NCBI GenBank assembly: GCA_900660155.1
Contig: CABFPE010000149.1
Span: 75,155-139,154, forward strand
Reading direction: 5' to 3'
Origin: Hofstenia miamia
Lineage: Eukaryota; Xenacoelomorpha; Acoela; Hofsteniidae
Length of the DNA stretch: 64,000 nt
The notes beneath the pieces were generated by a model. The model had not been told where the DNA came from, searched no databases, and was given only the letters and a program-made list of their open reading frames with translations. A program made the position numbers and the translations under genes. Below, in pieces: positions 23,131 through 33,908 of the stretch; within the stretch, counting starts at the first letter, position 1, and each line of letters begins with the position of its first letter.

Positions 23131-24730
23131 TTGGCGTTTTATAACATACTAAATTACACCCAATGTTATAAAACGCCAACAAACTCCAATTTTGTATGTT
23201 ATAAAACGCCAGTGCTCTTTATGAATTGGCAAAACACTTTTTGCGCGCGATTTTTGTTTAAACATATTGTAGTGGACATTTGACAAATATCTAAGGTATT
23301 AAAAAAAATTTAAAAGATATTCCTCAAAAAATACCAATTTTTTGGGTTTTCATAGAATATGGCGTTATATAATATCTTAGAGATATTGGCGGCTTATAAT
23401 TGCAGTAAGATATGATTGCATGAGAATGGTATGTAACCTTAATAATACGATATTTTTAACTTGTACAACTATTTTCCATTAAATTTAAACTTAATTAGTA
23501 ATGTTTTCAAAATACCACATGCAAAATTTTGAAATGTATCTTTTTCAAGATTAATTGAATTATGATTGATTTTGACTCTTCTACGGAGGATATATTTACC
23601 AAATAAATTTTCTGAGAATTATAATGGTCAAATCTAGGAAATAACTAAGAGTAAACCTTATTATAGGGAAATACAGAACGGAATTGAACAAATATACCAT
23701 CACAATCATAAGCAAAATGCCTATCTCAAATTTCATTATTTTACAGGAGGCACAAAAAACTGTCTAATTATGCCCACTTGCTCGATAATGAAATCCTGTT
23801 TAATTGCTGCTTAGAACTTACTTTACGGTATAATCAGATAGTATAATGCGTGTATTAATATCAAATATAATTTTACTGATTCAAACTAAGTGAGATAGGC
23901 AATCCTATTTCCATTTTGTCTATTTCAAGTCTTGAGATATGCAAAATGCAAAGTCAAAGTTTCTAAAAAACTAATCATGACTTTCGCTCTACATGCAGGT
24001 GGATGATAGATGATAAGTTGTTGATCAACTAATGTCTTGCATTTACAAATTGCCTATCTCTGAGATAGACATTTTGCTTATGATAATGACGATACATTAT
24101 ATTCAAGAAAGTACTCCCATAAAATGTGTGGATCACATATTTCATAAAAAACTAAAATTTATTTATCTCAAAACGGTCATTATTAAGCTGTTGCTGACAG
24201 TGAATATGTAACAACAGCTTCTAAGAAAAACATTGAGGAATTAATCGATTTTTATTTAGTAGAGTTTTGTCATTTAGTAGAAAATTTGTCATTAAATGGG
24301 CCTAGTTGTTCAAAGTTGTTAAAAAACAAGATATTTTACAGTTAAAATGAGTTAATTTGTAGTTTAATTACTTTCCATTTATATGGCATATACCCATTCA
24401 CTTTGTATTTTTAATATTCTTATTCATAATTTTGGAATATTCATAGTACACGTAATGATTAATTTGTAACATTGAAAACAGCAAGTCTAAATAGATTATG
24501 TTTCATTTCTATATTTTAAATAGTTAATAAAAATTTTACACTATAGACTGAAGGACATAGACTAGAATTATAAGAATAAATGACAAAAAATAAAAAAATA
24601 AAAAATTTTCTTTTAAAAAAATTAGGTAATTATAGTTGTTATTAAACACCAATGTGTTATAAAAAGCCAAAATATAAATTCAAATTTATAAAGCGCCAAT
24701 ATGTATAAATTGTGCATTATTAAACGCCAA
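23131..24730. mobile_element. 1.6-kb TIR element with repeated GGCGTTTTATAA motifs
   Basis: The left end reads ATATTGGCGTTTTATAACAT. The right end, complemented, reads ATATTGGCGTTTAATAATGC. Further copies of the motif lie near both ends: inverted at 23163-23179 and 23196-23211, direct at about 23371 and 23391 (degenerate), and at 24651-24670 and 24686-24700 on the right. The first pair forms a 17-bp-arm hairpin. Both ends abut TA microsatellite, consistent with insertion into TA. No transposase frame was seen inside. I cannot assign a superfamily; a Tc1/mariner-like TA-targeting non-autonomous element is one possibility. Confidence 0.6.
23690..24095. mobile_element. Short inverted-repeat element (MITE-like)
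   Basis: ATCATAAGCAAAATGCCTAT at about 23706 is mirrored by its complement at about 24065-24083, where the right arm reads ATCATAAGCAAAATGTCTAT. Similarity extends to both sides for about 35-40 bp. The roughly 400-bp body has no coding frame. It sits inside the 23131-24730 element, so it inserted later or is part of its core. Confidence 0.5.

Positions 24731-24797
<67 letters not shown>
24731..24797. repeat. (TA)n microsatellite
   Basis: Over 30 TA units directly after the right end of the 23131-24730 element. Confidence 0.95.
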
Positions 24798-24799
<2 letters not shown>

Positions 24800-24936
24800 C
24801 TGATTGGGATGAAAATCTTTAAGAAATCAAAGCAGTCTACAATAAAATATATAAAGGATATTTTGGAAACAGTGCAGTCGAACGCAGTTTAAGCCTTTTT
24901 AAAAAATATTGATGTTTTTCGAGTTACGAGATAAAT

Positions 24937-25607
24937 CAAGAGTGGAAGTGTGGCACGGGCGAACTGTGATTTGACCCGGCTCTGCGGCTGTGGACCGAAA
25001 AAAATAATGAACTACGGGATGAAAGCAGTATATGTTAAATATTTTCCACATATACTATCAGTTTATTCAACAAACTATATCAGGCGTTTGATAGTGTATT
25101 CGTTTGTTGTTGTCGACACATTTTCTATTATTCTAGTGTTTCTCAAGGTTGTTATATTAAACAGTTTTTTTTGCATATTTGGCATTCGGCTCTAGTTGAC
25201 CCGTTGGCCAATGTCACTTCATCGAAATGTTTCCATATCTCGTCCTTGGTGCGAGGCATTTCAAATCTGAAAAAAAAACAAATTTCAAGCGTACCCCCTG
25301 ATACGATAGTTTAAAAACTTCTAGAAGTTACGTCGTCTGCTAATTTAAAAAAACATTTAAAAAAACAGTGTTTTTTTCAAAGTGTTTTAAACACTGTTTT
25401 TTTCGTCTGTTTAAAACACGTTTAAAACACCATAACAACCTTGGTGTTTCTTCCTGGTTTTGGTAGCCTGCAGATTATTGGACTGTGGGGCAAGGTAAGC
25501 AAATATGTATTGCGTGATTTTACAAAACTACCTGGGCTGCAAGCCGGGACATTTGTTGAGAAGTTATGTGGGCTGACCCGTAAAATGACGACCCGCTTCC
25601 ACTCTTG
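24937..25607. repeat. Inverted-repeat pair CAAGAGTGGAAG, possible MITE
   Basis: CAAGAGTGGAAG at 24937-24948 and its complement at 25596-25607, with further GC-rich matching text inside. 25360-25405 has an internal palindrome around AAACACTGTTTTTTT. The frames in the interval have no recognisable product. Confidence 0.4.
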
Positions 25608-25639
25608 ATATATGCTTGGACTACTCATCATGACTACGC

Positions 25640-26366
25640 AAATTAATTGTTGACGCATTAGACATCCAATGCCATGAAATTAAATAGTCTCATCAAACCC
25701 TTTCTATTCGTGATATTAATTATAAAATTAAAATATTATTAAATAACTGTGATTATTGTAGCTACTATGAAAAATTTCGAAGTCTATATTAAACTGACTG
25801 GGTTCAAATATGATAAATTTAAAAACAAAGAATTGCAAACAAGAAAAACAATTGTCTACTTGGACACATCTTAATATTTGCTAGTGGTTTACCATACTTT
25901 TAGAAATCAAATATGGATTAGATAGCTTGAATAGCAAAGAAAAAAATACTAGCAAATCATTGATTTCAGATTGGAGTACTGTATTATCGCTATATTGCAC
26001 AAATTGAATTATGTAAAATTAGCCAACTAGTTGAGATATTCGAAATAAACAAAATTTCCAATCCTACCGTGAACAACTTTTTCGTAATGAATATAAAAAA
26101 GTACACAAATGAGAAATAAAACCAAAAGAAAGACGATATCCCAAAAAACTTTGCTGCATCCCTAGTTAACATATAATTACGATGAATATCGTAAAATGAA
26201 TATCGGTGAAACTAAGTGATATCTGGGAACAAGATCTAATTAACATTTAAGTGAGATTTAAGTTAAGAAATCTTTACCCGTCACCATCAAACTAAGGAAG
26301 ACATCCAAGTCAATTTTTAAAACTGTCGTTACATTCGAATAATATTAAAAATCTCAGTAATCTTAC

Positions 26367-26369
<3 letters not shown>
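25640..26369. other. Intergenic, nothing recognised
   Basis: About 730 bp of AT-rich sequence between repeats; no coding, RNA or repeat signal seen. Confidence 0.4.

Positions 26370-26410
<41 letters not shown>
26370..26410. repeat. (TA)n microsatellite
   Basis: About 20 TA units just before the GGCGGCTCGT motif at 26414. Confidence 0.9.
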
Positions 26411-26413
<3 letters not shown>

Positions 26414-28395
26414 TGGCGGCTCGTGCATGCAAAAGTTAGGCAAGTAAATAATTTTTATGTAACCAAATTGGTGTAAATAATAAACCATAAAAAATTTATT
26501 TATATATGAAATCCCCGAGGCGATTTTTGTCAGAAATTTATCTGCTTTATTATAATAGAAATAAGATTAGTTCTGCAGTTATTTTAATAAATCATTTTCA
26601 AGAAAAATTGCTGCAGATGGAAATAGAAAAATTTTCCTCAAAGGAGATCCCATGATCAAGAAGCCAACTGATGCAAATGCCGCTCAGGAACACAAAGAAA
26701 GCAAAGTTGAAAATCTAGTTCTGAAGCTAGTGGAAACATACCTGGGATCTGGAAGGAATATCAAGGGGGACCGCTACTTTTCAAGCTTCAACCTGACATG
26801 TAAGTTGCGAAATGAAAATCAAATGACATATGTTGACAATTTGATGAGAAACAAAAGAGATATTGCCCCATATCCCCAACAGCCGTTGGCACTTCATGAG
26901 TCAGAATCCTATTTGGTGGTCCACAAAGAAAGGTAACCATTTGTGGCTATGGTGCAAAGACTAATAAATTGTACACATGATTTCTTCGGAGCATCACGAC
27001 AATGCTGTCCCTCTTGATAACAATTCAAAGAATCCGCAGATAATTCTGGATTATAAGGCTAAAAAAGCTGGAGTGGATTCTGTTGACCAAATGTGCAAAC
27101 ATTTTTCAACAAGATTTACTACTCGTAGATCCACTATTTACAATTTCTGCCACCCAAATTGGACACCTGAAGAGCTGCAGCATCGTCGCAAAAACTTTTT
27201 GCTCAAGCTTTCCATGGAACGTACAGCACCTTACATGAAACAGAAGCTGTTGCAGAATAGAGGATTGCAAAGAAAGTTGGTTCTAAAAAATAGAGAATTA
27301 TGTTGGACCTCAACATGCAGCTGGAGGTCAACGGCCAGATGCTCCCACTTTTTCTGAGAACCAACAGCTACAATGAGCCCTTTGTAGGGCCTCAGGAAAA
27401 ATGCAACGTACGTGCTATCCCACAAGCAAGAAATGCCAAGTGTGCGACACACCTGTCTGCGGAAAGCACTCAGAAGTAGTTGGAGTTGTATGTTCGAACT
27501 GCAATCAGTGCATCATTCTATTTGTCCTCCATTGTTATTACTTTATATGAGCATTCAGCTTTATTGATATAGGTTTTTTATTGAAATAAATCTCAGTTTC
27601 ATTGTGTTATAAATATTTTTTTCGATATTTAGTGTGATTTTAAAAATCACACGTTGGCCTACCTAAGTTTTCTATGACGTTGGCCTACCTAAGTTTTCTA
27701 TGACGTTGGCCTTCCGAGGGTTAAAATATCCACACTATATTTGATTTTTTCAATGAATTGGTAGTACATTCGTAGAAAAAATTCGCCTTTAATTCACAAT
27801 TGTTATAAATCTTCTAAATCCTGTAAAGGAAAAACAAATGGCTACCGTTTTATATTTAAGAATATTGTACAATGAATCCGTGATTTAAAAAATGCTAAAA
27901 AGCTAAATACACGATAGGAGCCTCTGTCAAATATATTTCTGTTCCCCGCACTGCTTGGATGTAAAAATGTGTCTGATTAATTTAAATGATAAATATTATG
28001 TTTACTTTTGGGTTATTGTATCGAAATAAAATATTTCGCATGGTTCTTTTAGGCTAACGTTAGCCTATGTGATTGACTAATCACCTAGCAAAATTTAGCC
28101 TTACAACGGAAATATTTCAAGTGAAGGAATGAGCAGACTGCTTGCATTGCAAGCTAAGTCTTCGCGCGATGATTTAAAGAAAACGGATATAATTTAACCG
28201 ATTGAGCGAGCGTAGGTATTTCCTAATTCATTTCATATTATTAATTGATTCTTGAATGATGTCTTAAAGCAAACTAATAATTTACGATTTGTACGTTTGT
28301 ATAGATATAACTTCATGCAATTACGAATGAAATTCATTTATTAAAAAAATATTGGGCAAGCACTGCTTGCCCTGCTTACACGTACGAGCCGCCTA
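26414..28395. repeat. Possible TIR pair GGCGGCTCGT around the piggyBac remnant
   Basis: GGCGGCTCGTGCATGCAAAA at about 26414 and, complemented at the right, GGCGGCTCGTACGTGTAAGC near 28395; a GGCAAG follows in both. They could be the termini of an older roughly 2-kb element that the piggyBac copy entered. No target duplication seen. Confidence 0.35.
26652..27720 (+). pseudogene. piggyBac transposase remnant with intact right terminus
   Basis: 26652-26936 reads GSGRNIKGDRYFSSFNLTCK, the region of the second catalytic Asp. 26977-27357 reads NPQIILDYKAKKAGVDSVDQ, with the two Asp of the GVDxxDQM motif, then RKNFLLKLSMERTAPYMKQK. Another frame at about 27412-27509 gives the C-terminal Cys-rich finger (CYPTSKKCQVCDTPVCGKH). 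There are at least two frameshifts and a deletion after TRRS, and the N-terminal half with the first Asp is gone. The right end carries two copies of a 26-bp repeat beginning ACGTTGGCC (27651-27702), a partial third copy ending CCGAGGG at 27720, then TTAA (27721-27724), as expected for a piggyBac terminus. No matching left end was found. Confidence 0.85.
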
Positions 28396-28398
28396 TAT

Positions 28399-29038
28399 CA
28401 GGGATCCAACATGATTAATCGTGAACGCGATTAATCGAGATTAATCGAATGTATTAATCTATCGCGCTTGTCAAGTAGATTAGGTTAATCGTAAACAGCG
28501 TGCTCGATTAATCTAGATTATTTCAATTAAGTTGATGCTTATGCATTCAGTTAAGTGTTGTCTTATCTATGGCCACTATTCTTGTGTCATACTCATATGT
28601 TGTACAAAAGAAAACCTTAACACCGGACATAGAAGAAGAGCGTGATGATTAGGCATCTGACATACTTAGGAAGCGTCGGATGTCGCCTAATTCTATATAT
28701 ATATAGATATAGTATTTTCAATTTTATCACGCCAACTTCTAATCAGGTTGAGAGACTGTTCAGCAAAGCTGGTTATACTCTATCTAATTACCAAAATCGT
28801 TTATTACCCCCTCAACTTGGAGATCCAAATATTTCTTTACCCTAAGAAGCACATTTGGAGTAAAATGACTTCAGGAAATAATCTCATATAACAATAGCTG
28901 ATATTTTCTATTTTGAATATCTTTCAATTGATATATTGTATTTTGAATATTTTTAATCAGAAGTAGATTAATCGACGATTAATCTATCACCAAATTTTTT
29001 TCATACGATTAATCGCGATTAAAATCTAACGATCTCTG
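28399..29038 (+). mobile_element. hAT-type DNA transposon remnant with dimerisation-domain fragment
   Basis: The left end starts CAGGGATCC and is rich in GATTAATCG motifs; the right end, complemented, starts CAGAGATCG with the same GATTAATCGCGATTAA text, so the ends are imperfect TIRs. The frame at 28642-28845 ends TSNQVERLFSKAGYTL then SNYQNRLLPPQL, matching the C-terminal hAT dimerisation domain (pattern SER-FS-AG). The rest of the transposase is missing. No 8-bp target duplication visible. Confidence 0.65.
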
Positions 29039-29040
29039 TA

Positions 29041-29116
29041 AATATATATACATATATATACATCGATATGTATATCGATATGTATATATATGTATATATA
29101 TGTATATCGATATGTA
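29041..29116. repeat. TATATACATA / ATCGATATG microsatellite
   Basis: Alternating TATATACATATA with interspersed ATCGATATGT units; largely self-complementary. Confidence 0.85.
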
Positions 29117-29399
29117 ATTGGATTCAGATTCAATCAATTACAACTATAAAGTATCTTGAATTTGCGAGCAATATAATAATATCATATAAGAATAGTATTG
29201 TTCATTTAATATGAAGATATCTCCAAAGCAAATTCCATTTGTAATAATCACATTTCTGCTAACACAATGCATCCAAATTTACATAAATCATATATTACTT
29301 TAAATGAAATTTATATTCATTAACATCGACTGATTGGAGAAATATTTAGTTCAAATTGTTCACATGAACTTAATTATATTGAAGTTTATGCATGATATA

Positions 29400-30890
29400 A
29401 TTAAAGTACCAACCTTCACCTATAGCAACACACTTGACTTGGCATTTACAACATGTTTAAATTCAGAGTATATTACTGAAAGTAATTTCAAGGTCTTTAC
29501 GTCATAGTGCTTTAATATTTTCAATAGAATGTCGCTATTTTGAAATCAATAACTCATTAAAAATGCTCAGCATTCATTCTTCAATGTCAATTAAGCCCCA
29601 TTTCAAAAATATAACATACACTTCTAGAAATGAAATTCATGAATTGATAACAATGGTACAATAATTTGAATATCATTCGTAATTACATTCCTACAAAAGA
29701 CGAAGATGATATGGACTTTCAGTTCTCTATTCCTCGCACTGTACATCATTAAAATATCAAAACCTTCTGGAAAATATAGAAATGAATAAAATTATGTATT
29801 CGTTCAATTCACAAACTCCGAATAATGCACTCAAATATCTAGGGGGTTTGTATCTGAAAACTTACTGTACAACTTTATGTATCCATTTATGATATACATT
29901 TTAATAAACTACAACATGGTTTTCGTCAATGTTCTCCAATTACAAATCTCCTGGAATATTTACATTTAGTTTGTAAGAATCTTGATATTGGTGCTACAAG
30001 CTGTGCAATTTACTTTGACATCAGTAAATTTTCGATGCTATTCCCTAAAATATCCCTTTGAATTAGGGCTTCGAAAAAATTAATTGCAATTAATTGATTC
30101 CAAGCGTGTCAAAAATCAATTATTTAATTTTTTGCACCAATTAATTGCAATTAATTACAAGCCTTATTTGACATACTTAACTCTGAATATTTGCATCTGG
30201 ATTCCATTTGCTTATTTTAACATGATGGCCAATCAGCAGGCAGTAATCTGCTATCTTGTCCAACAACGTGAAATTTCAATTGCTTTGTATGTGTATGTAA
30301 TTTTACATTCAATTTAGCCATCACGGCAATGTAATAATAGTATGATTTTAATGCACGTTTTCACATTGTACATTGTTATTTTCAGATCTATTGCCTTCGC
30401 CATGAATACGAAAAACATTGTCGCGTAATAATTTTCCCTATGTGATGACACAACTTCCTTTGTGTTCTGGTTTCAAAAGCAATGCAGTCATAGAACATTT
30501 AACAAGTCGTTTAATTTACATTTCCAATAAATAATGTTTTGATTATACATGTTTTCGCCCAGTTTAAGCAATTTACAAACGGTGTTTACAAATCACAATA
30601 ATTGCAATAATTGATTGTAAATTTTGAATAATTGCAATTAATTTTTTCGAACCCTTGCTTTGAATAAATTGGATTTGACGAATATTTGATGAAATTAATG
30701 CAATTACATTTGAGCGGAAAACAGATTGTTAATATCAATGGATGGTACTTTATCACAATCAATGCAACTAGTGGAATTCCTCAAGGGGAGTTTTGGGAAC
30801 GTTGTTCTCAACTTTTATATACGATCTTCCAGAATTTTGTAATAGTCGGTTTTGGACATTTAATTGCTAGTGGACGCTGACAAAGAAGGC
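29400..30890 (+). mobile_element. LINE fragment (endonuclease end to RT), interrupted by a hAT MITE
   Basis: Plus-strand text in shifting frames: YSNTLDLAFTTCLNSEYI (about 29420) fits the end of a LINE endonuclease; SPITNLLEYLHLVCKNLD and SCAIYFDISK (about 29934-30026) fit RT fingers and motif A; after the insertion at 30064-30657 come LHLSGKQIVNINGWYFITI and NATSGIPQGEFW (30707-30800), equivalent to the region before and including motif B. Many frame breaks, so it is old. It resembles the Jockey/CR1 group but is not close to the other LINEs here. Confidence 0.65.
30064..30657. mobile_element. hAT-type MITE with 8-bp target duplication
   Basis: 594 bp inserted inside the LINE RT. Target duplication CTTTGAAT at 30056-30063 and 30658-30665. 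Left end TAGGGCTTCGAAAAAATTAA, right end complemented CAAGGGTTCGAAAAAATTAA: 16 of 20 positions match. An 8-bp duplication and a C/TAGGG-type end fit hAT. There is no transposase inside; the frame at 30084-30317 is incidental. Confidence 0.85.
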
Positions 30891-31089
30891 TGTGTTCTAT
30901 TTTCATAAACTAAATAATTTGTTTTTAAAATAAGGTTTTACACTAAACACCACCGCTCTAAATGCATTTTTAAATCTTGATAACTCATGATTTGTAATTC
31001 ATCGGAGACACATAGCTCTAATTCTGATACTTCTTACTCCTATCACAATGTTACTATAGACTGGGATGCTATCGCCGATTTTACAAGCA

Positions 31090-32335
31090 TGCCCTAACGT
31101 GTTAAGAAACTTATGGAAATACATATTTCGCTAACTTCTTTTCAGGCACATGTAGTTGAGAAACCCGCTAAAATCACAGATCCACTTATAGGCGAACACG
31201 CAAACGCTATTCTTAAGGCAAACTTGGAAGCGAGAATAATTAAACACTCTCATAGTCGGTCGCCAATTGTTTCACGAGCATATTTCGTTCCAAAACAATA
31301 ATCGCTGCAGAATGATCATCGATTATTCGCATTTGACGGCGTATACAAAACCAATCGCTTTTTATTCTCCATGTTTTTAAGGTCATACGTAAATCTCCAC
31401 CAACTGGCAACTTTATTGCAGTTACTTTCGATTTGAAAAATAATTACTACTATTTGGACTTACGAAAATCCGATCAATACAATAACTTTTTTAGCTTATG
31501 ATGGGCAACGATATTTTTTCACTAAAGCCCCTATGGGGTTATCATATTCAACCGCACCTTGTCAATTGTTAACAAATTATCTCATCAATCCTTTACGAAG
31601 ATTCGCACACACAGTATGGTCACATGTAGATAATATTATTGTTATATTTCATCAAAAGTTCTTTTCTCTTAAACAACAATGGCATCAAGATATTCAGAAT
31701 CTCGGCATACAATGTATACGATCAATATAACAAATAGAATTAATCTTACTATCTCTTTTCTCGGTTTACAGCTTGACATTTCAAATTCTACTATATCCGC
31801 CACTTCAAAGCAAATTACTATTACTAAAACAATTGATGAAATTCCTATTGAAATTTTTTTTTTCAAAAAAGCAACGACAAACAGCCTTAGGCCATTTATC
31901 TTTTGCGTGACCATTAATCGGAACATATAACATTCTCTAACCCCTATATAATTCTTCATCGCCAAAATTCTGGTCTGCACAAGTCATCACCACACTACGT
32001 ATTCGTAATGCTTCATTCTCGATATCATGGTATCCTTTAGCATTTTCAAACTTTGCATTAGGATTAATAGATTATGACTTTTTATGCTAATCCCGCACGC
32101 GCAGCTATCTCAGGAAAACTGAAGGCTCTACATTACATCTTGGCAATATACATCACGACGATGATCCGTATCAAGTATTTGTCAATTCGTTGGATCCCTA
32201 CATATGAAAACAACAAATCAGATCTACCTTCTAGGATAGCATCATCTTCATTACCTCCACTAACTTTCACTAACTTTTCACCAAACAGCTTCATTTATAA
32301 TTATTATTTAGTGCAATATTTCAATTTTTAATGAT
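31090..32335 (+). mobile_element. Retroelement fossil (RT and RNase H), lineage unclear
   Basis: Pieces on the plus strand read LKANLEARIIKHSHSRSPIV (31209), FFTKAPMGLSYSTAPCQL (31519), WSHVDNIIVIFHQ (31618) and RWIPTYENNKSDLPSRIA (32180). These fit the entry to RT, the motif B region, the catalytic motif C position and an RNase H end. RT next to RNase H with such spacing fits LTR, DIRS-type or pararetrovirus-like elements; I cannot choose. It is broken in several places and looks old. No LTR or split terminal repeat recognised. Confidence 0.45.
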
Positions 32336-32534
32336 TTAGTATATATATACCAATTTTGTTAATTCAATTTAGTTTGATTTTTGAATTGTTACGTTCGATT
32401 AAAGAGAAAATAAATTTTTATTTAAAAGTTGTATTTTATCAATCCCTACTTTTTCTTCACAATGTTCGTGGCCATCATGTAACAAATTTAAGAATTTAGA
32501 AAATCTCCAAAAATGTGACTACATTACCCCCGTC

Positions 32535-32638
32535 GTACACTGCCGTTAAGTTAAGTTAATAGATAAGTTAAGGTTCAGCTAATCTCGTAGCACACTGCCG
32601 TTAAGGTAACCTTAAATTAAAGCTTAACGGCAGTGTGC
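32535..32638. repeat. ACACTGCCGTTAAG repeats with near-perfect hairpin
   Basis: GTACACTGCCGTTAAG at 32535-32550, then GCACACTGCCGTTAAG at 32590-32605 and its exact complement at 32623-32638, 17 bp apart. Related copies lie at 34671-34740 on the far side of the hAT element. Probably termini of a DNA transposon or tandem MITE ends. Confidence 0.7.
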
Positions 32639-32732
32639 GACGGAATTTCTTAAATTCGCAATGCTTCAGCTTTTAATTCGTGTGCTTATTGCATGTTAAA
32701 CCATCTTAAAATTTCACGTTCGTAATTGTAAT

Positions 32733-33900
32733 CAGGGATGTACATTTCGTGTTTTTTTATTCAATTAAACAAGTTTTTTTGTTTTTTTGAAAAAAAACAT
32801 GTTTTTTTCATGAAAATGTTTTTTTAAATAAATAAAAAACAACAATTATTCTTTTAATTGTTTATAAAGAAAAGAAAGATTTTAAGCTTTCGCAACGCCA
32901 AGATTTGCCCTAAGCGTGCCATAACTCAATTCCATTCTTGAAAAGTGTCTCTCAAGTTCAGCAGAACTGCACACAGCCGATCCCAACTTTTCAGCCATAC
33001 TTGCAAAGGTGGCATCAAAACCGAGACGAATATTTGCTTTCCACCAAGCACCAGGCGATGAAATACCTATACCAGTAAAACCAGAATAAGATGGTTGAGC
33101 TGCCATAAAACGTGTAAGTTCTTCCATCATGGGATCTTTGCTAAGATCTTTAATGTAAGAAATAGCAGTGGTGACTTCCGTGGGACACAGAGATTTTCCT
33201 TTATATCTTGGGTCTGAGAGATTAGCTGCCAGAATCACAGGTGCTATAGCTTGTTCGCTTCGCTTCGCTTCGCGACTAAGCTTTGGTATTCATCAGGTAT
33301 CTTTTTTTTCAATTCCGACCATATTTCTACGACGTCACCAAGCAGGCACGAATTAGACTGAAATTTATTCAATGCATCGGAAATTGACTTCAACAAGAGT
33401 AACTGATCTGATGTACAACGTTTCAGCGATATTTCCTCTATGTATTTGTAAATTTGGTCTGTTTTCTTCGAGCACTACTAATTTACGATACATACTATAG
33501 TTGTCCAATGTTGCTGGAATTTTGATAACTCTTCGCATTCCAGACATATTGGTAGCATTATCTGATACGCAACTTCCTACTTTCACCTTCCAGTCTTCCT
33601 CTATTTCTAGGATCTGGTCTTCCAGAAGTTCACCAAGATAATCCAATTTGGTAGTTATTAAGAAGCCCGGAGTATGGTTGGCCATGCACAATTAAGAACA
33701 CCGAGCCTCGCAAAATCGCACTGCTTCTTATAAAAAAATGCGTCTATCTGTTAACTAAATCAATGTAATTACCAATAAATTTAAATCATCCGGTTGCATT
33801 TCCTATTCTAATCAGAAGTGTATAGGAAAAAAACTTGGGATTTTTCAAGGTCTTTAAAACAGTGCTTTTTCATTTGTTTTAAACAAATTTGACATCCCTG
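32733..33900 (-). mobile_element. hAT DNA transposon with TIRs and 8-bp target duplications
   Basis: Target duplication ATTGTAAT at 32725-32732 and 33901-33908. Left end CAGGGATGTACATTT, right end complemented CAGGGATGTCAAATTTG. Internal minus-strand frames are hAT transposase: VKVGSCVSDNATNMSGMRR (33365-33691), WWKANIRLGFDATFASMAEK, then SSAELERHFSRMELSYGTLR (32882-33238), the C-terminal dimerisation part. The N-terminal half is absent and a frame break separates the two pieces, so it is an internally deleted, non-autonomous copy. Its perfect 8-bp duplication suggests a fairly recent insertion; it sits between the ACACTGCCGTTAAG repeats. Confidence 0.9.
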
Positions 33901-33908
33901 ATTGTAAT

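Noticed and set aside
24701-24892. 63-residue frame rich in Tyr-Ile
   Set aside because: Translation of a TA microsatellite; the same holds for frames at 22925-23283, 35633-35884 and the start of the one at 19845-20474.
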